Part shown: positions 5,952 to 14,000 of the stretch, piece by piece
Numbering within the stretch: position 1 is the first letter of the stretch
How the letters are laid out: each line of letters begins with the position of its first letter
Source: CAYPJE01 sp964410945
GTDB taxonomy: Bacteria; Fidelibacterota; Marinisomatia; Marinisomatales; TCS56
DNA length: 21,351 nucleotides
Direction: 5' to 3'
Assembly: GCA_964410945.1 (NCBI GenBank)
Contig: CAYPJE010000047.1
Span: forward strand, 1-21,351
Translations under genes and position numbers: made by a program
Notes under the pieces: model-generated
What the model was told of the DNA's origin: nothing
What the model saw: the letters and a program-made list of their open reading frames with translations, nothing else
Databases searched by the model: none

Positions 5952-7244
5952 ATGTACCAACGATTTAGATTATCAATTTTCCTGATCCTGTTGATATTGG
6001 CATTTGGGATCGGTGCACCGGCACCGAAAATTTATCTCTATATTCTACCCTTCGAAAATATTGAAAATGATCCTTCCGTGGACTGGTTGCGCCAGGGTAT
6101 GATGGATATGCTGAATAAAAACCTGGATCACTTAACTGGCATCAAATTGCAGGATCGTGATAATCTGGAAGAATTGATGAGCAACCGTAACCGGTTGTTA
6201 CATCAACCGCGAGGTACAAAAAATTATCTGCTGCTGGGCAAATTCGAACGTTCACTGGATAAGATAAAGATCGGTCTGCAATTGATTGATGTGGCTACCT
6301 GGGAAGAGGTGGATCGCCGCAGTACCCAGTCACCCTACTCAAAAATAGACGATCTCAATGATCAGGTGACCGAAACAGTTAAAACCATGCTGGTGCCTTA
6401 TTTACCGGAAATCGAGACTGTAACAGCAGCCGAGCAGCCGGTCCCAACTGCACCACGGCCCCGGATCGGTCGTGAGATGGAGGAAATGGGCGCATCAATT
6501 GATATCGCCCTGGATAATCTGGAAGAATCGATGGATTATGTTATCGGTGCCCGTGGTAAGCCAGACCCAAACGAACCGGTGGTGGAAGAAGGGGAGTGGG
6601 TGCTCGATATCAGTGGCCAGGATTACACGCAGGAGAATCCTGAACTGGTGGCCAATACGGAAATGCTGATGAATGTATTGGATGACCTGACCGAATCACC
6701 ATATCATGTTTCCCTGTCCAAACCACGTTTTGAATACCACGAGGATAACCGGACCAAAATGACAGTTCTATTACCGGTTACCTATGCCCTGAAAGAACAT
6801 CTGATCAAAGACATGCTTAATTCACTGCCTTATAACGGGCTGAAACAGGACGGCAGTCTGACAATTTTCTATTTCAACCGTGATCGATTCAATTTCCCGG
6901 CGGAAGCCATGGAGCGAATCAATTATGGTAAATACCGGGCAATCCCTGTTATCCGGTTTTTTGATGCCAAGGATAATGTTGTAGCAATGATTATTGATGC
7001 TCCTGGCGCTGACCATCTTTCTGGCCAAAATACTAACCAGAAATATTTTTCCGCCCACTACTTTTCTCCCTTAATTGTCTTTACAATTGGTGGATGGTCG
7101 ATGCAGGTCGCAATGGAAACGGTGAAAATACCAGCTACCTATCAATTTGATCTGGATGTCAACGATGTGAGCCGCCTGTCCCATGTCAGCCTGAAATTTG
7201 TTCCGGAAGAAGAACTGGAGCAATTTATCGAGTTGAATCTATAG
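5952..7244 (+). CDS. Exported protein with TolB/CsgG-like N-terminal domain
   Basis: This 430-residue protein starts with a probable signal peptide (FRLSIFLILLILAFGIGAPAP, cleavage near residue 23). The following segment, IYLYILPFENIENDPSVDWL through GKFERSLDKIKIGLQLIDVATWEEV, resembles the FlgO/CsgG/TolB-like fold seen in periplasmic assembly proteins: a β-strand, a 'PF-N' motif, a helix with 'W-R-GM-DML', then 'LLGKF...I-LQLIDV'. A proline-rich linker (about 160-175) leads to a C-terminal region that I do not recognise and that includes 'IPVIRFFDAKDNVVAMIIDAP'. It begins 18 bp after gltX, so it is probably the second gene of that transcript. Its role is unknown; a periplasmic or outer-membrane assembly function is only inferred from the N-terminal fold. 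Confidence 0.6.
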   Translation: MYQRFRLSIFLILLILAFGIGAPAPKIYLYILPFENIENDPSVDWLRQGMMDMLNKNLDHLTGIKLQDRDNLEELMSNRNRLLHQPRGTKNYLLLGKFERSLDKIKIGLQLIDVATWEEVDRRSTQSPYSKIDDLNDQVTETVKTMLVPYLPEIETVTAAEQPVPTAPRPRIGREMEEMGASIDIALDNLEESMDYVIGARGKPDPNEPVVEEGEWVLDISGQDYTQENPELVANTEMLMNVLDDLTESPYHVSLSKPRFEYHEDNRTKMTVLLPVTYALKEHLIKDMLNSLPYNGLKQDGSLTIFYFNRDRFNFPAEAMERINYGKYRAIPVIRFFDAKDNVVAMIIDAPGADHLSGQNTNQKYFSAHYFSPLIVFTIGGWSMQVAMETVKIPATYQFDLDVNDVSRLSHVSLKFVPEEELEQFIELNL

Positions 7245-7341
7245 CTGATCGGTTCTTTATTCGATTCATTTCACTTATTCGCTGAAACCCGTTTGAAGCG
7301 AGCATAATCCAGCTTAAATTCGCCCCGCTTTTTTACACCAT

Positions 7342-7412
7342 TGGGGAGTCGTCTAATGGTAAGACTTCAGACTCTGGATCTGGCTATCGGGGTTCGAATC
7401 CCTGCTCCCCAG
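7342..7412 (+). tRNA. tRNA-Gln(CUG)
   Basis: This is a 71-nt tRNA. The acceptor TGGGGAG pairs with CTCCCCA, and the discriminator is G73, as usual for glutamine. The anticodon stem TCAGA/TCTGG encloses CTCTGGA, giving anticodon CUG. The T-arm is CGGGG-TTCGAAT-CCCTG. CCA is not encoded. Only 3 nt separate it from tRNA-Glu, so the two are processed from one transcript. Confidence 0.94.
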
Positions 7413-7415
7413 CAT

Positions 7416-7487
7416 GGCCCGTTCGTCTAGGGGTTAGGACGCCGGCCTCTCACGCCGGTAACAGGGGTTCGAATCCCCTACGGGCTA
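7416..7487 (+). tRNA. tRNA-Glu(CUC)
   Basis: This is a 72-nt tRNA. Acceptor GGCCCGT pairs with ACGGGCT (first pair G-U). The anticodon stem CCGGC/GCCGG encloses CTCTCAC, giving anticodon CUC, which reads GAG. The T-arm is AGGGG-TTCGAAT-CCCCT. No repeat-unit expansion is seen at this tRNA, although AT-rich sequence related to the tRNA-Arg repeat flank follows from about 7520. Confidence 0.94.
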
Positions 7488-7583
7488 CTACTGTTAGTTG
7501 ACAGAAAAGTATCATTTATCAATTGATTGGTCATTGGCCATTCGTAATTGATAATTTTTAATTCGTAATTTGAAATTGAATAT
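7488..7583. other. AT-rich spacer with repeat-flank sequence
   Basis: There is no gene. From about 7537 the sequence (TTGATAATTTTTAATTCGTA and following) matches the end of the 132-bp units further on, so it is a third, partial copy of the repeat flank placed before the first tRNA-Arg 5' fragment. Confidence 0.7.
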
Positions 7584-7815
7584 GCGCCTGTAGCTCCCCG
7601 ACATTCGCTATGNNNNNNNNNNNNNNNNNNNNNNNNNNNNNNNNNNNNNNNNNNNNNNNNNNNNNNNNNNNNNNNNNNNNNNNNNNNNNNNNNNNNNNNN
7701 NNNNNNNNNNNNCTCATGTACGGGACAGGCATTTCGCTACAGGTTGTTAGACATCAGTATGATTGAATTGGAATGATGATTGATAATTGTTAATTCGTAA
7801 TTTGAAATTGAATAT
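7584..7815 (+). repeat. tRNA-Arg 5'-fragment repeat unit A (contains assembly gap)
   Basis: The unit begins with GCGCCTGTAGCTC, the first 13 nt of tRNA-Arg(ACG), and then leaves the tRNA sequence for a palindrome (CCCGACAT...ATGTACGGG) and GCTACAGG. GCTACAGG pairs with CCTGTAGC of the tRNA fragment. An AT-rich tail follows. It includes 100 N at 7613-7712. Without the N it is 132 bp, the same as unit B. Compared with unit B it has about four substitutions in the last 83 bases. Confidence 0.85.
7613..7712. other. Assembly gap (100 N)
   Basis: Exactly 100 N, a conventional scaffold filler. The left flank ends ...CATTCGCTATG and the right flank starts CTCATGTACGGG. In unit B these two strings are directly adjacent, so the missing sequence is either nothing or a whole number of repeat units. 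Confidence 0.97.
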
Positions 7816-7947
7816 GCGCCTGTAGCTCCCCGACATTCGCTATGCTCATGTACGGGACAGGCATTTCGCTACAGGTTGTTAGACATCAGTATGATTGAAA
7901 TGGAATACTGATTGATAATTGTTAATTCTTAATTTGAAATTGAATAT
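7816..7947 (+). repeat. tRNA-Arg 5'-fragment repeat unit B (132 bp)
   Basis: A complete unit: the first 13 nt of tRNA-Arg, the CCCG...CGGG palindrome, GCTACAGG, and an AT-rich tail ending TTGAAATTGAATAT. The intact tRNA-Arg begins immediately after, at 7948. The palindromic core CCTGTAGC...GCTACAGG runs from about 7819 to 7876, with an inner ACAT...ATGT stem. Confidence 0.88.
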
Positions 7948-8021
7948 GCGCCTGTAGCTCAATTGGATAGAGCGTCTGGCTACGGACCAGAAGGTTAGGG
8001 GTTCGAGTCCTCTCAGGCGTA
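7948..8021 (+). tRNA. tRNA-Arg(ACG)
   Basis: This is a 74-nt tRNA. Acceptor GCGCCTG pairs with CAGGCGT (first pair G-U), with discriminator A73. The D-arm is GCTC...GAGC. The anticodon stem TCTGG/CCAGA encloses CTACGGA, giving anticodon ACG. A34 in this tRNA is the classical substrate of TadA, whose gene is at 20019-20471; the inosine form would read CGU, CGC and CGA. Its first 13 nt are duplicated twice upstream in the 132-bp array. A strong terminator follows 2 nt after the gene. Confidence 0.95.
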
Positions 8022-8023
8022 CT

Positions 8024-8052
8024 AAGGCCCATCGCGAGATGGGCCTTTTTTT
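8024..8052 (+). terminator. Rho-independent terminator after tRNA-Arg
   Basis: A perfect 10-bp stem AAGGCCCATC/GATGGGCCTT with a GCGA tetraloop is followed by a run of seven T (8046-8052, partly shared with the stem). It ends the tRNA-Arg transcript. Confidence 0.93.
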
Positions 8053-8227
8053 GTACGACAGACATTCCTGTCTGTCACGGTGAAATTCCGCAGGAATGAA
8101 GTCGGAATGTCCGCACTGCGGAAGCAGGTTATATCCTTTATCTACTGTATCACTGAAAATGTATTTAATGTAAATTCTCTATCGTATTTGAATTTCTAAC
8201 AATGCTAATCTCACAAAGAATCGATCC
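8053..8227. other. Spacer before glnS with two palindromes
   Basis: Hairpin 1 is at 8057-8076 (GACAGACA-TTCC-TGTCTGTC, 8-bp perfect stem). Hairpin 2 is at 8086-8123 (TTCCGCAG...CTGCGGAA, with ATTCC-GCA-GGAAT overlapping its left arm). Both are GGAAT-rich dispersed-repeat-like palindromes without T tracts. The remainder is AT-rich and should hold the glnS promoter, but I cannot assign convincing -35 and -10 boxes. Confidence 0.7.
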
Positions 8228-9922
8228 ATGACAGAAGAAAATCCCCGATTGGTAAATAATTTTATCACTGAAATAATCGACCGCGACCTTGGAAATGGCA
8301 AAAATGAGGGCCGGGTCCATACCCGATTTCCCCCCGAACCGAATGGCTATCTGCATATTGGTCACGCCGCTTCGATATTCCTGAATTTCAGTATCGCCGA
8401 GCAGTACAGCGGGAAATGTAACCTGCGTTTCGATGATACCAATCCGGTCAAGGAAGAGGAAGAGTACATCCGGTCGATCATTGAAGATGTAAAATGGCTG
8501 GGTTTTGACTGGGAGGATCGCCTGCTGTTTGCCTCCGATTATTTTGAACGGATGTACGAGCTGGCCGAACAACTGGTGAATGATGGGAAAGCCTATGTCT
8601 GTGATATGGATGCCGATCAGATTCGGGAATACCGTGGGACTTTAACCAAACCAGGCAAAAACAGTCCTTACCGTGACCGTGATCCTGAGGAGAATCTTGA
8701 TCTTTTCAGGCGTATGCGGGCCGGAGAATTTCCTGACGGTAGTCGTGTACTGCGGGCCAGGATCGATATGACCTCGCCAAACCTCAATATGCGCGATCCG
8801 GTGATCTACCGAATTCTTCACGCCAGCCATCCAAGGACAAAAGATGCCTGGAATATCTACCCAATGTACGACTGGGCACATGGCCTCGAGGATTCCATCG
8901 AAGGTATTACCCATTCGATCTGTACGCTGGAATTTGAAGACCACCGTCCCCTTTATGACTGGTTTTTAATTCAACTTGGGGTTTACCATCCACAGCAAAT
9001 TGAATTTGCCCGAGTCAACCTGAGTTATACAGTAATGAGCAAACGCCGTCTGCTGCAGCTGGTCCAGGATGGTGTTGTCGATGGATGGGACGATCCCCGT
9101 ATGCCAACCATCTCTGGAATGCGTCGCCGTGGCTACACCCCGGAAGCTGTCCGGAATTTCTGCCAAAGTGTTGGGATCGCCAAGAAATTCAATATTGCCG
9201 ATATTGCTCTTCTGGAATACCATGTGCGGGAAAATTTAAACAAGATTACCCCACGAGTGATGGCGGTTCTCAAACCATTAAAGGTTGTAATCACCAATTA
9301 TCCGGACGAGCAGGAAGAACAATTGGAAGCCATAAACAATCCCGAAGATCCTGATGGTGGTACCAGGGTGATCCCGTTTTCAAAAGAACTTTATATTGAG
9401 CAGACTGACTTCATGGAAGAGCCGTTCCGTAAATTTTTCCGTCTGGCACCGGACCGTGAAGTTCGACTGAAACATGCCTACATCATCAAATGTGAAGAGG
9501 TCATAAAAGATGAAAATGGCAATGTCATTGAGTTGAGATGCACCTATGATCCGGAGACAAAGAGCGGTGGAGCTCAGGCCAACCGGAAGGTAAAGGGAAC
9601 CCTGCACTGGGTTTCAGCCCGCCACGCCAGGGAAGTTGAAGTCCGTTCCTATGACCGGCTGTTCAACAAACCCAATCCCAATGAAGTAGAGGAGGGGCAG
9701 GATTTCCGGGCTAATCTGAATCCGGATTCACTTGAAATACTGAATGCCATGGTTGAGCCCAGTCTGACCCACGCTAAACCTGGCGAGAAATTCCAGTTTT
9801 TACGTCAAGGTTATTATTGTGTCGATACCCGGTATTCAAAACCCGGGGAGCCGGTTTTCAACCGTACGGTACCTCTGCGTGATTCCTGGGCGCGCCTGGA
9901 GAAGAAACAGAACATAAAATAA
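8228..9922 (+). CDS. glnS: Glutaminyl-tRNA synthetase
   Basis: This 564-residue class Ib aminoacyl-tRNA synthetase charges tRNA-Gln with glutamine directly, so the cell need not rely on transamidation of Glu-tRNA-Gln. The start TRFPPEPNGYLHIGHA carries HIGH at residues 43-46, and FDDTNP follows, typical of GlnRS rather than GluRS. The KMSKS loop is VMSKRRL (M270, S271, K272). The C-terminal β-barrel anticodon-binding region is present, with LHWVSARHA and the late 'FQFLRQGYYCVD' motif. The size equals that of E. coli GlnRS (about 554). It is preceded by the tRNA-Gln/Glu/Arg cluster and its terminator, so it is transcribed separately. There is no strong Shine-Dalgarno at ATG 8228. Confidence 0.97.
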   Translation: MTEENPRLVNNFITEIIDRDLGNGKNEGRVHTRFPPEPNGYLHIGHAASIFLNFSIAEQYSGKCNLRFDDTNPVKEEEEYIRSIIEDVKWLGFDWEDRLLFASDYFERMYELAEQLVNDGKAYVCDMDADQIREYRGTLTKPGKNSPYRDRDPEENLDLFRRMRAGEFPDGSRVLRARIDMTSPNLNMRDPVIYRILHASHPRTKDAWNIYPMYDWAHGLEDSIEGITHSICTLEFEDHRPLYDWFLIQLGVYHPQQIEFARVNLSYTVMSKRRLLQLVQDGVVDGWDDPRMPTISGMRRRGYTPEAVRNFCQSVGIAKKFNIADIALLEYHVRENLNKITPRVMAVLKPLKVVITNYPDEQEEQLEAINNPEDPDGGTRVIPFSKELYIEQTDFMEEPFRKFFRLAPDREVRLKHAYIIKCEEVIKDENGNVIELRCTYDPETKSGGAQANRKVKGTLHWVSARHAREVEVRSYDRLFNKPNPNEVEEGQDFRANLNPDSLEILNAMVEPSLTHAKPGEKFQFLRQGYYCVDTRYSKPGEPVFNRTVPLRDSWARLEKKQNIK

Positions 9923-10002
9923 AAATGGATACCATGGATGGCATCCATAAACACAATAAAATATGTGTGTTTGTCGTCTGAATCACGCCCTGCTTGAAAA
10001 GA

Positions 10003-10032
10003 TTGCATTGAAGTGATTCATTGACTTATATT
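10003..10032 (+). promoter_or_regulatory. Candidate sigma-70 promoter of the surface operon
   Basis: TTGCAT (10003-10008) and TATATT (10027-10032) are separated by 18 bp. Transcription would start near 10040 and give an untranslated leader of about 84 nt with the stems noted. This is a consensus match by eye only. Confidence 0.4.
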
Positions 10033-10088
10033 ACCCAAGCCTGCACGATACCGGTAGGCGAGGTAAGGGTTAACCCAATTTGATTAAG

Positions 10089-10110
10089 GAACAGTACGTT
10101 ACGACTGTTC
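10089..10110 (+). promoter_or_regulatory. Leader hairpin before the D/E/Y-rich protein
   Basis: Perfect 7-bp arms GAACAGT and ACTGTTC surround the loop ACGTTACG, 13 nt upstream of the start codon. It could be an RNA hairpin that shields or presents the ribosome-binding site, or an operator for a dimeric regulator. Confidence 0.5.
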
Positions 10111-10123
10111 AAGAGGGAAAGAC

Positions 10124-11053
10124 ATGCAGCGGAGAACATTATTTAGCGATATTTTATCTATTTCCAACCTGACTATTTTTATTTTAACAGCACTATTCTT
10201 GTGTTCGGCACCACTTCTGGCTCAGGACGATTATTATGCGGAAGATGATTCGTCCTATTTCTGGGATGAAGATGAAGAATACTACGAAGACGAAGAATAT
10301 TATGAGGATGACGAGTATTACGAGGATGATGAGTATTACGAAGATGACGAGTACTATGAGGATGATGAATATTATGATGATGAGTACTACGAGGAGGGCG
10401 AATACTACGAAGACGACGAGTATTACGAAGACGATGAATACTACGATGATGAGTACTATGATGAAGAGTATTATGATGAAGGTGAAGAATACGAAGAAGG
10501 CGATGACGAATATTATGAGTTTGACGAGGGCAGCGGCGATTATGTAGAAGATCGAGGAGCCGGAGAAGTATCCAGCCAGGAACTGGCGGCCCGTGCCCGG
10601 CGGATGGGGTACAGTATGGCAATTTCCTGGGCCTCACCAGGTTTCGTCAACCATGGTTTGATGACTTATAATTCAGTCGCTGATTTCAGGGTTAGTGTTG
10701 AACTGCCAATGCTCATGCAGCTATTCGGTATTCAATTCAGGATCGGGGCTGAATACGGGACTTTCAATTTTGAAAATTACCTGCCGTCCGGGGGAAAATT
10801 TTCCGGTAGTACGATCATGGGGATATTGTCATTCCCGGCCGGACCGGGACAGGTGAAAGTTGGGGGCGGAATGATCGGGGAATACTACGGTTATATGGCC
10901 GAAACCAGCTATGGATTTGCTCTGGGTAATATACTAGACCTGCGGGTAGGCGTACGGGCCACATCGGCCAGCGACGTGGTTGATAACAATGGAAATGATA
11001 TCGGCACCGCCAGCTGGCTGGACGGACTGGTAACTGTTGGTGTCAATTTTTAA
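10124..11053 (+). CDS. Outer-membrane-type protein with long Asp/Glu/Tyr repeat
   Basis: This 309-residue protein begins with a signal peptide (hydrophobic LTIFILTALFLCSAPLLA, cleavage near A33). Residues 35-144 are almost wholly Asp, Glu and Tyr, with about 14 YY pairs in (E/D)DEYYE-type repeats and a few Gly, giving an extremely acidic, probably disordered segment. Residues about 150-309 look like a small β-barrel: alternating hydrophobic strands, many glycines and aromatics, and a terminal Phe (VTVGVNF) as in outer-membrane proteins. I do not recognise a named family. It is the first gene before the giant Calx-beta protein (24 bp gap). A role in Ca2+ or cation binding at the surface, or as an outer-membrane partner of the giant protein, is inference from charge and position. 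The repetitive codons vary (GAT/GAC, TAT/TAC, GAA/GAG), so the tract is old or under amino-acid-level selection. Confidence 0.75.
   Translation: MQRRTLFSDILSISNLTIFILTALFLCSAPLLAQDDYYAEDDSSYFWDEDEEYYEDEEYYEDDEYYEDDEYYEDDEYYEDDEYYDDEYYEEGEYYEDDEYYEDDEYYDDEYYDEEYYDEGEEYEEGDDEYYEFDEGSGDYVEDRGAGEVSSQELAARARRMGYSMAISWASPGFVNHGLMTYNSVADFRVSVELPMLMQLFGIQFRIGAEYGTFNFENYLPSGGKFSGSTIMGILSFPAGPGQVKVGGGMIGEYYGYMAETSYGFALGNILDLRVGVRATSASDVVDNNGNDIGTASWLDGLVTVGVNF
10226..10555 (+). repeat. Low-complexity tract encoding Asp/Glu/Tyr repeats
   Basis: About 110 codons are nearly all GAN and TAY, with short tandem units of 4-5 codons (GAG/GAT-GAC-GAG-TAT-TAC). The reverse strand shows a long His/Arg-rich open frame here, which is only a mirror of this composition. 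Confidence 0.85.
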
Positions 11054-11077
11054 TACCAGATTCAAGCGCCACTAATC

Positions 11078-14000
11078 ATGGAAATCAATAATATGCAAAA
11101 AATCTTTTGTTCGTCGAATAAAAGGTCCACAAAGCACTCGTTGCTGATTGCTTTCATTATACTATTTTCAATTGTACCAGCCTTCGCCGGAGGTAGTTTT
11201 TCGTGGGATATTGGCAATGCTACCAGTGGAACGGAAAGTACTGCCGGTACTGTCAGCCTGACTGTTTCGATGAGTGGGATAGATACTTACCCCTCGGAAG
11301 TTTCGGTCGGGATTGCAGGGGGTACCGCTACTGAGGGTTCAGACTATAATTTTTCATCGACTACGATTCAATTTTTTGCCGATGGCGACCAAACAGTGGA
11401 TTTTACTGTCCTGGATGATGTCAAAGATGAGGATAACCAGACCATAATTTTTTCCTTAACATCATTGACTGGTGGGGTAACAATTAGCGGTTCCTCGACC
11501 CATACTTATACGATCACTGATGATGATGACCAGCCAACGATCTCATTTGCCGAGACCAGTTCGTCGGATGATGAACAGGATGGAACTGCATCGATTGCCG
11601 TAACCCTGTCGGCAGCCTCTGAATACTCTATCTCGGTTAATTTTTCAGTCACCGACGGGACGGCCACCGTAACTGCTGATTATGATGCTTTTTCACCAAC
11701 GAATCTGACATTCTCACCTGGATCCACAACCCAATATATCACTCCCAGCTTAAATGAAGATGCCCTGGATGAGGATGCCGAAACCATTGAATTGACTCTC
11801 AGCGGGCCGACCAATGCCACTTTGGGTACTAATACCGTTCACACTTTTTCAATTATCGATAATGATGCTACACCAACAATAGCATTTACAAGCGGCAGTA
11901 GTAGTGGGAACGAAGGTTCCTTGACTGCTGATGTTCAAATTGGCCTGTCAGCTGTTTCGGGACGCGATGTGAGTGTGAACTATTCGGTGAATGGCTCCAG
12001 TACTGCTACCGGCAGCGGAACCGATTTTACCCTCGGTTCCGGTTCGAAAACAATTCCAGCCGGACAACAATATGCCACTATTCAGATTACAGATATCAAC
12101 ACTGATGCGCTCTATGAAGCCGATGAGACCGTTATTATCGACCTCGCCAGTCCGACCAATGCTACTTTAGGTGGACAAACGCAATTTACATTCACTATTA
12201 TCAATACTACGGCCCTGCCGGTAATTCAATTCACCGGTACATCCTCCAACGGAGCTGAAAACCTGTCGCCAGCCACCATTGAAATATCGAGTACCCAGTC
12301 AGGATTAGATGCGTCAATTGATTATACCGTTACCGGTACCGCCACCGGGGGTGGGCAGGACTATACCCTGGCCAATGGTACCGCTACGGTAACCGCAAGT
12401 TCAACCACCACTGATATTACAATCCCGATTGTGAATGATCTTCTCGACGAGGTCAATGAGACAATTATTCTTACATTATCCAATCCCTCCAATGCCACCT
12501 TAGGGACTAATAACGAGCATACATACACGATTAACGATAACGATAACGAACCGACTGTTGGGTTTTCTGTCACATCTTCATCGGTTGCGGAAGACGCGGG
12601 TACCGTTAGTCTTACAATCGGGATTTCGGCCGCTTCCGGGAAAAATGTGAGTGTTGATTATGTTGTATCAGGTGGTACGGCCACCATCACTGACGATTAT
12701 ACCTATACGGCCGGCACGGCCACCATCACTGCCGGTAATACCAGTACTACTATTTCGCTTGATGTTGTTGATGATACGGTAGATGAGGAAGATTCTGAAA
12801 CAATAATTATCCAACTCAGTGGTGAGTCTAATGCGACATTAGACCTGGCTGCCGATGAGTATACCCTGTCAATATTAGACAATGACGCCTCACCTATTAT
12901 CGATTTTAACCTGACGGCCAGTTCCGGTTCGGAAGCCACTTCACCCGCCAGTCTAACAATAGATTTAAGCACTGCCTCCAACCGGAATGTGACCGTTGAT
13001 TATTCCGCCACCGGAGGAACGGCCACCGGAGCCGACTACACCCTGGTCGATGGTACCGCCACAATCACCGCTGGCAATACATCAACCACCGTTGATATTG
13101 ACATTACTAACGATGATCTGGATGAGAACAACGAAACGATTGTCGTAACCCTGTCTGACCCGTCAAACGCCAGTCTGGGAACAGATTTTACGCATACCTA
13201 TACCATCAATGATGAAGATCCCCAGCCATCGATATCATTTGCCGTAGCCACCGGGAACGGTGCCGAAAGCAGCAGTCCGGTTACGATTACCATCAATCTG
13301 TCTGATGTATCGGGTCTTGATGCCAGCGTTGGTTATACGGTTACCGGAATCACCGCAACGGGAAGCGGCACTGACTTTACCCTGGCTGATGGCACAGCAA
13401 CTATCAGTGCCGGTGGCAGTTCAACCACACTGTCATTATTGATAACCGACGATAACATTGATGAGAATAATGAGACCCTATCGATAGAAATTTCCAGTCC
13501 TTCCAACGCCACCCTGGGTGCCACTACCACCTATACATATACAATCAATGATAATGATGATCCACCGGAAATCGATTTCTCGGTTCCGACTGTCTCGACC
13601 AGTGAAGGTGAGGGGAGCCTGACCTGGTCCCTGCGGCTTTCCGCTGAAGCCGGACTGGATGCCTCGGTTGATTATACGGTAGTTGGCGGAACCGCTACCG
13701 GGAGCGGAGGCGATTATACCCTGGCTGATGGCACCGCTACGATAACGGCCGGTAATACTTCTACTAATTTGACTCTGAACCTCAATGATGATTCCCTGGA
13801 TGAACGGGATGAAACCGTAGTTATTGTCCTGACTGATCCGGTTAATTCAACTATTGGTACCAATGATACCTTAACAGTTACGATTACCGACAATGATAAT
13901 CCCGTGAAGGTGGCCTTCCAGTCGGCAAGCAGCACCGCACCGGAAGGGACATCACCACATGCTGTTACCGTCGAATTATCAGCGATCTCAGATCTGGAAG

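Larger units (their letters stand above)
9923..10123 (+). other. Leader region of the surface-protein operon
   Basis: This non-coding stretch contains a promoter candidate (10003-10032) and then three possible stems before the start codon: GCCT...AGGC (about 10039-10060), the perfect palindrome GGGTTAACCC (10067-10076), and GAACAGT-ACGTTACG-ACTGTTC (10089-10110). A purine-rich AGAGGGAAAG ribosome-binding region precedes the ATG at 10124. I do not recognise a known riboswitch class. Confidence 0.55.

Noticed and set aside
7478..7732. Minus-strand ORF across the gap
   Set aside because: It depends on 100 N and repeat sequence and has no protein-like composition.
10040..10110. Cyclic-di-GMP-I riboswitch
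   Set aside because: GGTAGGCGAGGTAAGGGTTAACC is only superficially like the conserved core; the GCAAAG and GGCCTA elements are missing.
10179..10637. His/Arg-rich 152-aa protein on the minus strand
   Set aside because: It is the complement of the GAN/TAY-rich tract; low complexity only.
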